Below, one piece after another: positions 14,136 through 23,800 of a stretch of 25,409 bases of DNA. Below the pieces are notes generated by a model. That model had not been told where the DNA came from and made no database searches. It saw only the letters and a list, made by a program, of their open reading frames with translations. The position numbers were made by a program, and so were the translations under genes. The DNA comes from CAYLHQ01 sp964628935 (GTDB lineage: Bacteria > Acidobacteriota > Polarisedimenticolia > Polarisedimenticolales > DASRJG01): contig CAZVOE010000039.1 of NCBI GenBank assembly GCA_964628935.1, positions 1-25,409 on the forward strand, written 5' to 3'. How positions within the stretch are numbered: the first letter of the stretch is position 1; the number at the start of each line of letters is the position of its first letter.

Positions 14136-15577
14136 GTCGCGCCGACCTCCGTCCGGTCGACCGTTCCCGCCTGGGCCGCCGGGAGTCGATTGAGGAGGGC
14201 CACCGCGGTCTTTTCCATTCCGTCGATCACCGCGCGGGACTTCCGGGAAAGGTACGCGTAGATCAACAAGGACGGGATCGCGACAATCAGCCCGTATTCG
14301 GTCGTGATCAGAGCTTCGGAGATCCCCGACGAGAGGGTCTTCGCGTCCCCCGAGCCGAATACGGTGATCAGCTTGAACGTCGTGATCATGCCGGTGACCG
14401 TTCCGAGAAGGCCGAGAAGGGGGGCAGCCGAGGCCGACAGCGCGATGAAGGGAAGGAAGCTCTGCAGCTTGAGGCGCGTCTCGAGCATCCGCTCGAACAT
14501 CACCTCTTCGATGTAGTCCTTGGCCTCGCCGATCTTTTCGACCCCGGCCCGGAGCATCTCCCCGACGGGGCCCTGCACCTGTTCGGCGACGCGTCCCGCG
14601 GCGTCGCGGTCTCCGCGCCGAACCGCCTCGAGAAGTCGGTCGACCGTCGCCGTCGAGGGGATTCGCACGCGGACGAGTTGAATCCACTTGAACAGGGCGA
14701 CCACGAGGGCGGCCGCGGCCATCAGGAGGATCGGCACCATGACCGGGCCTCCCTTCGAGATGTGCTCGACGAGCGTTTCCTTCGTTTCTTCGATCTTGCG
14801 TGCGTTCCCGAGGGACGGGTCGAACGGAAGCTCCCCGCTCCCCTGTGCGAGCAGGCTACGGACCCGTCCCGCGAGTTCTTCCGATTCCGCGGGCAGCATG
14901 TTCGGCTCGAGCGACCCGAGACGTTGTTCCGCGGTGCCCGCGCTCGAGCCGTCCTTCGCTGCATAGACGGTCACCGGACCGATCAACCCGAACGTGACCG
15001 CGCGGACCTTCCCGTCGGGCCCGACCGCGTCTCCGGGGAACGTCGTTCCGCCGACGACGTCGAGGAGACGGTCGACCGACAGCTCCACGATGTCGGTCTG
15101 CATCGCGAAAGACTCCGCCTTGGAGAGCGCCGTGTTCTCCTGGGCGAGCCTCCCGCGCTCGAGGGCGTCGCGGTAGCGCTGCAATTCCGCGATGTCCACG
15201 CGCGTCTCGAAGTTCCGCACGTACTCCCCGATGAGATTCGAGAGATAGGCGACCTCGTCCTGTCGTGCCTTCACTTCGGTCTGAAGTGTCGTGAAGTCGA
15301 GGTTCCGTGTGTCGACCGTACGCCCGAGGGTCTCCTGCTCGGCGCGGAGGCGGGCGAGTTCCGCCTCGAGGTCGGCGACCTTCTTCGCCATCGGGATCTT
15401 CTCGGCGGCGATCCGCTCCCTCAGGTCCGCGAGCTCGCGGAGGCTGGACTCGAGGTCTCTTTGCGCGGAGGTCGCCGCGACGTCGAAGGACTCTTGCGCG
15501 CGGGCCGCACCGCCGAAGGCCAGGGCGAGCGAGAGGACCGAGACGGCGATTCTTCGCAGCATCCGCTCGCGTCTCAT
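14132..15577 (-). CDS. TtpC-like protein: periplasmic coiled coil fused to an ExbB/TolQ domain
   Basis: This 481-aa protein starts at ATG 15577, overlapping the DUF3450-like stop (ATGA). A signal peptide (to about 28, ending GGAARAQ) leads to a long charged coiled coil (about 35-160, with LADLRERIAAEKIPMAKKVADLEAEL). A linker region follows to about 270. The C-terminal half is a MotA/TolQ/ExbB domain with GPVMVPILLMAAAALVVALF, LLGLLGTVTGMITTFKLITVFG and GISEALITTEYGLIVAIPSLLIYAYL. A periplasmic extension on an ExbB-like protein is the hallmark of TtpC, an extra required component of Vibrio TonB2 systems. The pairing with a second, short ExbB fits that model. Confidence 0.88.
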   Translation of the reverse strand: MRRERMLRRIAVSVLSLALAFGGAARAQESFDVAATSAQRDLESSLRELADLRERIAAEKIPMAKKVADLEAELARLRAEQETLGRTVDTRNLDFTTLQTEVKARQDEVAYLSNLIGEYVRNFETRVDIAELQRYRDALERGRLAQENTALSKAESFAMQTDIVELSVDRLLDVVGGTTFPGDAVGPDGKVRAVTFGLIGPVTVYAAKDGSSAGTAEQRLGSLEPNMLPAESEELAGRVRSLLAQGSGELPFDPSLGNARKIEETKETLVEHISKGGPVMVPILLMAAAALVVALFKWIQLVRVRIPSTATVDRLLEAVRRGDRDAAGRVAEQVQGPVGEMLRAGVEKIGEAKDYIEEVMFERMLETRLKLQSFLPFIALSASAAPLLGLLGTVTGMITTFKLITVFGSGDAKTLSSGISEALITTEYGLIVAIPSLLIYAYLSRKSRAVIDGMEKTAVALLNRLPAAQAGTVDRTEVGAT

Positions 15578-16353
15578 CGGAGGGTCACCGGCAGCGGCAC
15601 GTAGGCCGGGACGCTTTCGTTTTGGAGGATCGCGATCGCCTGCCGCACCGCCGGAGCGATTTCGTTCGCTTGGGTCCACTCCCAGCCGCCCTCGGACGGG
15701 ACACCGACCCCGGCAGCGGAGCCGTCCGCGGTCACGAAGTACCCCTGGCCGAGCCCGAGATAGAGCGCCTGGACCTCGACTCGCGAGCCGTCGGAAAGCG
15801 TCCGGATCTCGCTCGCGACGGTCACGTCGCGCTGGAACTTGTTCACCTCGTTCAGCACGCCGATGACGTTCTGATACCGCTCCCCCAGGGAGAGGGTCGT
15901 CGCGGCGCCGGGCGCGGGAAGGCGCTGGCTCAGGGGAGCCACTCGATCGCGGAGGGGCTCGGGCGATCGCGAGAGTAGGGTTCGGACCTTCTCCTCGAGA
16001 CCGCCGACCCGCTCCGCGAGGGACTCCGTGGCGACCCGGAGCGCTTCCCTCTCGCCCACGAGAGCGAAGCGTCGCCGGTCCGCATCGCTCAGGGTGCTCC
16101 GGGCTTCCGCCACCTTCGTTTCGAGCGCCCGGATCTCGTTTTCCAGCAGCTCGATGCGCCGCTCGAGAATCTCGCGGCCGTCCTGCCAGTCCTTCTTTTC
16201 CCGCGCCAGGATCTGCTGCGTCTCGACCCACTTCGCGACGGTGTCCCGCGAGGACTGCAGATTCGACTCTGCGGCCTCCCGTGCGCGCGGGGCGGTCGTC
16301 CCGGCGAAGAGCAGCGCGGCGATCACCGCGGGGAAGAGTCCGATGGTTCTCAT
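15574..16353 (-). CDS. DUF3450-family periplasmic coiled-coil protein
   Basis: This 259-aa protein has a signal peptide (MRTIGLFPAVIAALLFAGTTAPRA). A long coiled coil runs from about 28 to 135 (with REILERRIELLENEIRALETKVAEA). The C-terminal domain holds GERYQNVIGVLNEVNKFQRDVTVASEI, a glycine-rich YLGLGQGYFV and EGGWEWTQANEIAPAVRQAIAIL. This matches DUF3450 proteins, which I know as the first gene of TtpC/TonB2-type clusters. The role is probably structural within the periplasmic part of the energiser. ATG 16353 has GGGAG 8 nt upstream. It is the first gene of a six-gene run with gaps of 25 bp or less, preceded by a phased box array. Confidence 0.85.
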   Translation of the reverse strand: MRTIGLFPAVIAALLFAGTTAPRAREAAESNLQSSRDTVAKWVETQQILAREKKDWQDGREILERRIELLENEIRALETKVAEARSTLSDADRRRFALVGEREALRVATESLAERVGGLEEKVRTLLSRSPEPLRDRVAPLSQRLPAPGAATTLSLGERYQNVIGVLNEVNKFQRDVTVASEIRTLSDGSRVEVQALYLGLGQGYFVTADGSAAGVGVPSEGGWEWTQANEIAPAVRQAIAILQNESVPAYVPLPVTLR

Positions 16354-16383
16354 GGCATTGACTCCCGTGCTCTGTGGAATCGT

Positions 16384-16410
16384 TTCACGACGACGTTTCG
16401 GTCCTGTTAC
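16384..16410. promoter_or_regulatory. PHO-box-like array before the DUF3450/TtpC/ExbBD/TonB operon
   Basis: On the plus strand TTCAC (16384), GTTTC (16395) and GTTAC (16406) sit exactly 11 bp apart, in the 78-bp gap after the receptor gene. The same three pentamers in the same order and phase occur at 20736-20762. It lies about 30 bp upstream of ATG 16353. No convincing -10 was found. Confidence 0.62.
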
Positions 16411-16431
16411 AAGAAAATGAACTTCTCGGGC

Positions 16432-19400
16432 TCACCATGCGTAAGAGACCGACAGGGAGATCAGGATCGGGGTTTCGCGTCGGGTCTTGAGGCGCTCCTC
16501 GCCGTTCGGGAGCCGGTAGACCGATTCCCGATCCGGGCTCAAGAGGTTCTTCCCGCGGAGAGTGACCGTCGCGCCGTCGAGCTTCTGACTGACGGAGAGG
16601 TCCAGCGTGCCGTAGGCGCTGTCGAATACATCGGGGATCCCCCCCGTTTCGCCGACCGACGCCCCCGTGAGCAGGGTGTCCCCCGTTCGGTTGAAGAAGA
16701 TCCCGGCGGAGGTCCCCGTGCGCTCGTTGTCGTAAGTGATGTTGAGGTTCAGGACGTCGGCCGGTTGGCCTTGGAGGCGCCGGACGTCGCTCCCGAGCCC
16801 GAAGACGGCGAGGTTCTGGCGCTCCGCGGCCGGAATCTCCACCTCGGAGTCGATCCGGCTGTAGTTCCCCCCAACGACGATGCCCTCCAGCCAGCGCGCG
16901 AATCTTCCCAGACTCGCCCGTGCCTCGAGTTCAATTCCCTTTCCGCGGCCCTTCTCGTAGTTGACGGGTTGGACATAGACGGCCCCCGCGGCCACGAAGC
17001 TGATCAGCTCGATCGGATCGGTGATGTCCTTCTTGAAGACGCTCGCCGCGAGGAGGTCTCCCTCCTCCTGAAACCACTCCCAACGGAGGTCCCAGTTTTC
17101 GACGCCGGACAGGCGCAAGTTCGGGTTCCCGAGAAACGAGTCGCCCGCGAGGAACTCCTCCGTGGCGACGGGCGCCAGTTCCCGGTAGGTCGGCCTGGCC
17201 AGGGTGCGGCTCCACGAGCCGCGGAGGTTCATCCGCGGCACCACTTCCCAAACCACTCCGACGGACGGGAGCCATGACCGGTCGGAAACCTCCGCGACGG
17301 CCTCCTCCTGTGGAACGTTCGGATCGACCACGTACGTCCCGTTCTCGTTCCGATAAGCGACCGACACCCTTCCGAACGCTTCGTTCGTGGGGACGATCGT
17401 GATCTCGGTGCTCTCCCAGCGTGCGCCGCCGATCAGTCGGACGTTTCGGGCGAGGGGGAGTTCCCCCATCGCGTAGGCGGCATGGATCGTCTGGTCGCCG
17501 TCGTAGATCACGTCTTCCGCGAGACGGTTCGCGTACCACAGCAACTGGCTCGGCTGCGCGCAGGTCCGGTCCTGGAACGCGGTCGTCGGCGGCTCGCAGC
17601 GGTTCTCGGACAAACCGATCCGCTCGGGGGACAGGAAGAGGTCGGTCCAGAGCGCGTCCGGGCCGGAGAGCACCGCGCTTCCGTACGCGTTGTTGATCGC
17701 CGCCTGCTCGTTCGAGGCCGGTTGGCTGAATTGGAAGGAGTAGAAGAAGGAGTTCTGATCGTAGTCGCGGGTCGATCCCTCGTGGTAGACGCCGGCCCGT
17801 ATCCGCCCCTCCGAATCGGTCCACTGCGTGAACGGCAGCGCAACGCTGGCCGAAGCCTGTTCGCTCCGCTCGTGGATGTCGCGGAAAATCCGACGGGTCT
17901 TGAGGGTATCCGGAACCGCGCCGCTCTCGAAGAAAGCGGTGTTCGTCGTCGGGTCGAAGACGTTTCGGAAGAAGCGCACGTCCGGCTCGTACTGGCGGGT
18001 CAGGTTCCCGGAGACGAACCAGTCGAGGTCGAGCCCCGAGAACCCGCGGCCGCCGGAGGTCGAAATCAGATCGGGCCACCGATGCCCGCCGTGGAGCTGC
18101 AGGGAGGCCAGGCTGCGCTGCGTGTATCGCAGGGTCTGGTTCTGGAGAGTGCTCCCCCGTTGCTCCGTCTGGAATCGCGCCTCGTCCTCGGCGCCTTGGT
18201 TTCCGATGAATCGAACGGAATACCTGTGATCCTCGCCGAGTCTCCAGTCGAGCGTACCGAGTGCGCCGATCAGGAGTTCGTCGAGCCCTCGGCTGTCCGT
18301 CCGCGCCGTCCGGCCGAAGACCGGGGTGTTCGTCTCCGGATCGAGCAGGACGTCGAACCCGTCGTTCGTCGCTCCCTCGTAGTAATCGAACTTCCTCGAG
18401 TAGGTGAGCGCGGCGAGCGCTCCGAAGACGCCACGATCGATGTCCCAGCGATCTCCCCAGACCCCCGAGAGCCCGAAGTTGGAGCCGGGTGCTTCCCTCG
18501 AGGTTCCCAGCACCGACGTGAACGACCGCGTGAAGGCGTCGTACTGTTCCGCGATCGCGATTCGCCGCGCGAGCTCTTCGGAACTGATTCGCGTACCTCC
18601 CGGCCGATTGTCGTCGATCCGGCTGTAGTTGACCGGCGCCGGAGGATCGGTCGGTGGCGCCTTCGCGGCGTCGGGAAGGGCGCGATCTCCGTCGTCGAAT
18701 CCGTTCCACGAAACGCCGCCCCCGTCATACGTCAAGAACCGGTCATTCCCCGTCGCGAGGGTCGAGTACTCGCCCGAAACGGAGATTCGAGCGATCCGCT
18801 CCTCGGGGATCGACTTCGTGACGATGTCGACGCCACCTCCGGAGAAGTCTCCTTGGAGGTCCGGGGTGAAGGTCTTCGTGACGGTGACGCTCTCGATCGT
18901 TCCGGTGGGAAAGATGTCCATCGCAACGGCGCGTTTCCTGGGGTCGGCGCTCGGGACGCGGACGCCGTTCAGCGTCGTCCCCGTGTAGCGGTCGGAAAGC
19001 CCGCGCACGGTCGCGTACTTGCCTTCGGCAACGGACGCTCCGACCACCAACCGCAACGCGCCCGCCGCGTCGCTGACCCCCGCCTTGCCGATCAATTCCG
19101 CCGAGACGGCGTCTTGGAGGGTGACCGCTTCGGCGCGGACATCGAGAAGCGCGATCTCGGTCCCTTCGAGCAGGTCGGTCCCGCTCACGACCATCTCCTC
19201 GAGTTCCACCACTTCGAGGCTGAGCTCGGCGCGAATCTCCGCGAGCTTCCCCGCCGTAACGACGACCCCGGAACGCGACGTCCTCGCGTACCCGTCTTTT
19301 CCGAAGACGACCGTGTACACGCCGGGGGGCAAGCGGTCGAAGACGAACGCCCCGTCGGGCCCGGTCGTCCGGTCCTGGGCGGCCTCGACCACCGTCACGC

Positions 19401-19542
19401 GGGCGTCGGCGAGCGGTACGCCGTAGTCGGCATCGTACACGACCCCACGCAGCGCACCCACCGGGCCCTCCTGTGCGGTGGCGGGCGGCGAGTTCGAGAG
19501 CGGGGAAACGATGGCGAGGATCAGGAGGAGCCGAAGGGTCAC
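16432..19542 (-). CDS. TonB-dependent outer-membrane receptor with N-terminal carboxypeptidase-like domain
   Basis: This is a 1036-aa protein. A signal peptide (to about 25) precedes a CarboxypepD-regulatory-like beta sandwich (about 30-110, GALRGVVYDADYGVPLADARV). A likely TonB box is EEMVVSG (about 116-122). The plug domain follows, with YATVRGLSDRYTGTTLNGVRVPS and GDFSGGGVDIVTKS. A 22-strand barrel is expected up to the C-terminal ISLSVSYAW, ending in Trp instead of the more common Phe. GTG 19542 overlaps the previous stop (GTGA) and has GGAG at good spacing; the adjacent GTG 19545 is an alternative. Substrate is unknown. Location beside a phoB-like gene, a dedicated energiser and a phased box suggests a phosphate-containing ligand (inference). 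Confidence 0.93.
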   Translation of the reverse strand: MTLRLLLILAIVSPLSNSPPATAQEGPVGALRGVVYDADYGVPLADARVTVVEAAQDRTTGPDGAFVFDRLPPGVYTVVFGKDGYARTSRSGVVVTAGKLAEIRAELSLEVVELEEMVVSGTDLLEGTEIALLDVRAEAVTLQDAVSAELIGKAGVSDAAGALRLVVGASVAEGKYATVRGLSDRYTGTTLNGVRVPSADPRKRAVAMDIFPTGTIESVTVTKTFTPDLQGDFSGGGVDIVTKSIPEERIARISVSGEYSTLATGNDRFLTYDGGGVSWNGFDDGDRALPDAAKAPPTDPPAPVNYSRIDDNRPGGTRISSEELARRIAIAEQYDAFTRSFTSVLGTSREAPGSNFGLSGVWGDRWDIDRGVFGALAALTYSRKFDYYEGATNDGFDVLLDPETNTPVFGRTARTDSRGLDELLIGALGTLDWRLGEDHRYSVRFIGNQGAEDEARFQTEQRGSTLQNQTLRYTQRSLASLQLHGGHRWPDLISTSGGRGFSGLDLDWFVSGNLTRQYEPDVRFFRNVFDPTTNTAFFESGAVPDTLKTRRIFRDIHERSEQASASVALPFTQWTDSEGRIRAGVYHEGSTRDYDQNSFFYSFQFSQPASNEQAAINNAYGSAVLSGPDALWTDLFLSPERIGLSENRCEPPTTAFQDRTCAQPSQLLWYANRLAEDVIYDGDQTIHAAYAMGELPLARNVRLIGGARWESTEITIVPTNEAFGRVSVAYRNENGTYVVDPNVPQEEAVAEVSDRSWLPSVGVVWEVVPRMNLRGSWSRTLARPTYRELAPVATEEFLAGDSFLGNPNLRLSGVENWDLRWEWFQEEGDLLAASVFKKDITDPIELISFVAAGAVYVQPVNYEKGRGKGIELEARASLGRFARWLEGIVVGGNYSRIDSEVEIPAAERQNLAVFGLGSDVRRLQGQPADVLNLNITYDNERTGTSAGIFFNRTGDTLLTGASVGETGGIPDVFDSAYGTLDLSVSQKLDGATVTLRGKNLLSPDRESVYRLPNGEERLKTRRETPILISLSVSYAW

Positions 19543-20702
19543 CACGGGTCTCCGAGCCCGGCGCGCAGGTCCTCGAGTCGCGCCTCCCGAACGGGGGTGA
19601 CCTCGAGGCCGAACCGCGCCATCGCGCGGCAGATTTCGACGACGGCGAGCGCGCGAGGGCGGGCGTTTTCGAGCGCCGCAGCGCTCGTCAGGGCCTCTTC
19701 GAGAGTCGAATCGGCCCGTTCGGAGTCCCCCGCCGCCCGCCAGGCTCCCGCGAGATTCGCGAGAACCGCCGGTCGTTCGATCACAGGGACCCTCTCGATC
19801 GCGACGTCGACTCCCTCAAGCAGTCTCCGGGCACGTTTGCGGTCCCCATGCGCCGCCCATCCCCGCGCGACTTCGGCCGTCAAGGGACCCTTGAGCGGTT
19901 CGCGTGCGGAAATCTCGAGGACGATCGACTCCGCCGCGACGAGGCAGGCCCGAGCATCCTTGTTCCTGCCGATCCCGCGGTATTCCGCGGCCAGAGCCGG
20001 GAGGTTCTCGGCGCGTTGCCAGGGAGCCAGTTCGTCGGCGGCGGCCCTTGCGGCGTCGAGGAGTCGCCGCCGTTCCCTCGTGGACAGCGAAAGAACTTTC
20101 GACGCTTCGATGTGGCCCTGGAACTTCCACCACGCCGAGTCGGGGTCGACTCCCGCATCGACCGCAGCCAAGCTGCGGAGCGCCTCATCGACCCGGCCTT
20201 GGCGTGCGAGGGTCACGGCGGCCGCCGCACCCGCCCGTCCCGAGTACTGTTGGTCCGCCGCGGCGAGCGCGGCCGCGGCCTCGGAGGCCCCCGAACCGTC
20301 GCCTGCGAGAGCCCGCGCCCAAAGGATGTGAGACTCGATTCGCACGCCCTGCCAGCCTTCGGTGCGTGCGCGGACCGCCTCTGCCCGGGCGATGAGCGTC
20401 CTCGCGTCCTCGCTCCGGCCTCGGCGCGCCATCTCGGCGGCGACTTCGGCGAAGGCGACTCCCTGCCGCCACCCCTCGACTCGTTCCGCGAGTCGAGCGG
20501 CACCGTCCGGATCGCCGGCGATCGATCGCTCGAGCGCAACGGCTTCCTGCGCGCGGGCGCGGTCCTTTTCGTCGGTCTCAATCGCCGAGGCGAACTCGAA
20601 CCCCCACTCCAGAGCCGAGCGGGGTCGGTCGAAAGGAGTCGCCGCGGCGGCGACCGCCGCGAACCAAGCCGCGACGATCACGGGGATCCTGAGCTGTTTC
20701 AT
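19539..20702 (-). CDS. Secreted helical-repeat (TPR/SEL1-like) protein coupled to the receptor gene
   Basis: This 387-aa protein starts at ATG 20702 with AGGGAG about 6 nt upstream. The longer frame to 20837 runs through the neighbouring terminator and is rejected. A signal peptide (MKQLRIPVIVAAWFAAVAAA) leads to an almost wholly helical, Ala/Arg-rich body. Repeating units look like short TPRs: AEMARRGRSEDARTLIARAE, AVTLARQGRVDEALRSLAAVD, AARGWAAHG-type turns and LAGAWRAAGDSERADSTLEEAL. There are no catalytic motifs. A periplasmic or outer-membrane-associated partner of the receptor is the likely role, since the two genes overlap by 4 bp and are probably co-translated. No family name is assigned. 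Confidence 0.8.
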   Translation of the reverse strand: MKQLRIPVIVAAWFAAVAAAATPFDRPRSALEWGFEFASAIETDEKDRARAQEAVALERSIAGDPDGAARLAERVEGWRQGVAFAEVAAEMARRGRSEDARTLIARAEAVRARTEGWQGVRIESHILWARALAGDGSGASEAAAALAAADQQYSGRAGAAAAVTLARQGRVDEALRSLAAVDAGVDPDSAWWKFQGHIEASKVLSLSTRERRRLLDAARAAADELAPWQRAENLPALAAEYRGIGRNKDARACLVAAESIVLEISAREPLKGPLTAEVARGWAAHGDRKRARRLLEGVDVAIERVPVIERPAVLANLAGAWRAAGDSERADSTLEEALTSAAALENARPRALAVVEICRAMARFGLEVTPVREARLEDLRAGLGDPW

Positions 20703-20735
20703 TTGAGTCTCCCTGGCGACACGGGGGACGATGCT

Positions 20736-20762
20736 TTCACGGTCAGGTTTCACGACTGTTAC
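20736..20762. promoter_or_regulatory. PHO-box-like array before the helical-repeat/receptor operon
   Basis: TTCAC (20736), GTTTC (20747) and GTTAC (20758) lie exactly 11 bp apart on the plus strand. They match the array at 16384-16410 in sequence and phase, while the 6-bp spacers differ. The array sits 34 bp upstream of ATG 20702. Confidence 0.62.
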
Positions 20763-20793
20763 GGACTCATGAAATCGTTCGAACGGGCCGCGC

Positions 20794-20834
20794 AAGAAAA
20801 AGGGCGGCGGAGGTCTCGATCGCCTCCGCCGCCC
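20794..20834 (-). terminator. Rho-independent terminator of the duplicated secreted-protein gene
   Basis: Reading the minus strand, a perfect 12-bp stem (arms 20823-20834 and 20802-20813, GGGCGGCGGAGG and its complement) with a 9-nt loop is followed by TTTTTCTT. It starts 27 bp after the stop at 20862 and separates this gene from the next operon. Confidence 0.9.
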
Positions 20835-20861
20835 CAAGGGAGAAACGCGTCGAGGTCGGTC

Positions 20862-23800
20862 TTAGGGACAGACGACCCCGGTCCGCTCGACGCCGTTCGA
20901 ACGGTAGCCGAGAGTGCCCACTCCGCAAGGGTTACCGCCACGAACGAGGTAGTGGAACACCTGCCCGGAAGCCGGGACGGCGGCGTCCGTCGCCGCGGTG
21001 TCGCCGTCCCCCTTCTCCACGCAGGTCCCGGTCGTGAAATCGGATGCGGAGGTGGAGCGCACCACGTCGTAGCCGAGGTTGTTGAACGCGAGGGCGTTCC
21101 ACGAGAGGATCTCCTTGTTGAGGAAGGCCACGCCCTCGACCTCGTCGGGAACCGCGCTCGGGAAGTCCACCAAATCGCACTTCGGGAAGTAGCCGAGCCT
21201 GGAGAGCGTCGACCAGCCGACCGCCCAGTTGTTCGGGTTCGCGAACGCACCGCGGTAGGAGACCGGTGCGAGGAATCCATCGGCGGGCACCGACTTCACG
21301 TTCGTCTTGAGGCTGCTCGTGTCGCTCGGCCGGGGATCGATCAGGACCGTCGGATCGGGTTTCGTGGCGTCCGCGAGGGGTTCGCGGACCAACCCGCGGA
21401 TCGGCAAGGCCGATGCGCAGGTGAGGTACTCGTTCGCAAGCGCCCCGTTCGAGAAGACGTCCAGGTTCGTCCGGCCCCGATGGAGCTTCCCGGTGTCGCC
21501 GCCGTAGTTCACCCCTTCGTCCACGCAGGTCTCGCCCGAAGGACAATCCGCGTTCGTGCAACAGGCCTGACCGGTCGTCACGCTGCACCGCGCTCCGGGA
21601 ACGCGCTCGGGGATCGCCTCCGACCCCGCGCACCACCACGAGTTGTTCGTGAAGTACAGCTCCTTGTCCGACGCCTCATCCGGACCGAGGTAGTACACCC
21701 CGTCCGCCGTGTAGTTCGTGCTGTACCGCTCGCCCGAGGACCCCGCTCCCTGGCAGCTCGTCCCCGTCCCCTCGACCAGCATCGTCGCCCCGCCGAAGTC
21801 GAGGAACGCGCTGTTGTGCACCCTCGCTCCCGCGTTGTCCCGAATGTGCAGGGCCGTGTTCTTCAGGCGGTCCGTGTAGGTCGACTTCTGACCATGACCC
21901 ACCATCGTCACGTTGTAAAGAAGCGGAATCGTCCTCGGCTGGCTCGTGTCCGGTGCGTTCCCTCCGTCCCACTCGCCTCCCTTGTCCGACTTGTCCGGCC
22001 CGGGCAGGCCCTGCATGATGAACGCGAACTGCACCTTGCCGCGCCATCCCTCGTCGTAGTCGATCCCATCGTCCCCGCACGCCGCTCCGATGAAACGCCG
22101 CACATTCGCGGCGCCCCCGAAGAACTCGATGCAGTCGTCCTTGTTCTGCACCACCTCGATCGAATCGAGGTCCGTCTCCCGGCCCACGCCCCCGAGCGTC
22201 AAACCGTTGATCTCGTTGTTCGCGCCGATCACGAACCCGCCGTAGCGGATCGAGGTGTACGTGATCGTACCGCTGTCGTCGTCGTCGCAGTTCCGGCCGT
22301 ACGGCCCCGGAAGAAACGCCGCGCAGTTTCCGTAAAGGCCCTTCCCCGCGTTGGGGTCGAGACCCTCGATCTGGAACTCGCGCGTCGGATCGGGACCGGC
22401 CGACGTGTTGTTCGCGACGTAACCGTAGTTCAGGAGAATGACACCGCCCCAGTTCGCCGTCAGCGCCCGCGCGTTCTCCGCGCTGTCGTACGGGGCGCTC
22501 CCCGGAAAGCCTCGAACGTTGTCGTCATCGAGATCGGTGAAAACGATCGGAAGATCGGGGGTTCCCGCCGCCTGGATCTTCGCCCCCCGGGTGATGATGA
22601 GCGCTCCGGGATCCTTCGCCCCGGCGGCCGATTCCGGCTCGCTGCGGACGATGGTGCCCGGCTCGATCGTGAGCGTGGCGCCGTTCGTGACGTAGACCTG
22701 ATTCTGAAGGACGTACTCGTTGCTCTCCGTCCACGTTTGGCTCGTGGTGATGTCGGCCGAAACGTTCACCTGCGGGCGGGGAGGAAAGTAACCGAGGCGC
22801 GCCAGTGTCGACCAGCCCTCCGCCCAGTTCCTGGCGCCGAACGCCCCGCGGTACGTCACGGGTTCGAAAAACCCGTCGACGGGCGCGGTCTTCGCGCCGG
22901 AGAGCAAGGGGGAGCCGGGGACGGGCCTTGGATCGATGCTCTCGATTGGATCGGGTTTCGTGGCGTCCGCGAGGGGTTCGCGGACCAACCCGCGGATCGG
23001 CAAGGCCGATGCGCAGGTGAGGTACTCGTTCGCAAGCGCCCCGTTCGAGAAGACGTCCAGGTTCGTCCGGCCCCGATGGAGCTTCCCGGTGTCGCCGCCG
23101 TAGTTCACCCCTTCGTCCACGCAGGTCTCGCCCGAAGGACAATCCGCGTTCGTGCAACAGGCCTGACCGGTCGTCACGCTGCACCGCGCTCCGGGAACGC
23201 GCTCGGGGATCGCCTCCGACCCCGCGCACCACCACGAGTTGTTCGTGAAGTACAGCTCCTTGTCCGACGCCTCATCCGGACCGAGGTAGTACACCCCGTC
23301 CGCCGTGTAGTTCGTGCTGTACCGCTCGCCCGAGGACCCCGCTCCCTGGCAGCTCGTCCCCGTCCCCTCGACCAGCATCGTCGCCCCGCCGAAGTCGAGG
23401 AACGCGCTGTTGTGCACCCTCGCTCCCGCGTTGTCCCGAATGTGCAGGGCCGTGTTCTTCAGGCGGTCCGTGTAGGTCGACTTCTGACCATGACCCACCA
23501 TCGTCACGTTGTAAAGAAGCGGAATCGTCCTCGGCTGGCTCGTGTCCGGTGCGTTCCCTCCGTCCCACTCGCCTCCCTTGTCCGACTTGTCCGGCCCGGG
23601 CAGGCCCTGCATGATGAACGCGAACTGCACCTTGCCGCGCCATCCCTCGTCGTAGTCGATCCCATCGTCCCCGCACGCCGCTCCGATGAAACGCCGCACA
23701 TTCGCGGCGCCCCCGAAGAACTCGATGCAGTCGTCCTTGTTCTGCACCACCTCGATCGAATCGAGGTCCGTCTCCCGGCCCACGCCCCCGAGCGTCAAAC

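Noticed and set aside
17482..20331. 949-codon plus-strand frame across the TonB receptor
   Set aside because: It is a shadow of the receptor and helical-repeat genes with no recognisable domain or start signal.
22855..22880. GGTTCGAA-type sequence resembling a tRNA T-arm
   Set aside because: It lies inside the secreted-protein coding sequence and forms a simple GGGTTCGAAAAACCC hairpin; no acceptor, D-arm or anticodon stem can be drawn.
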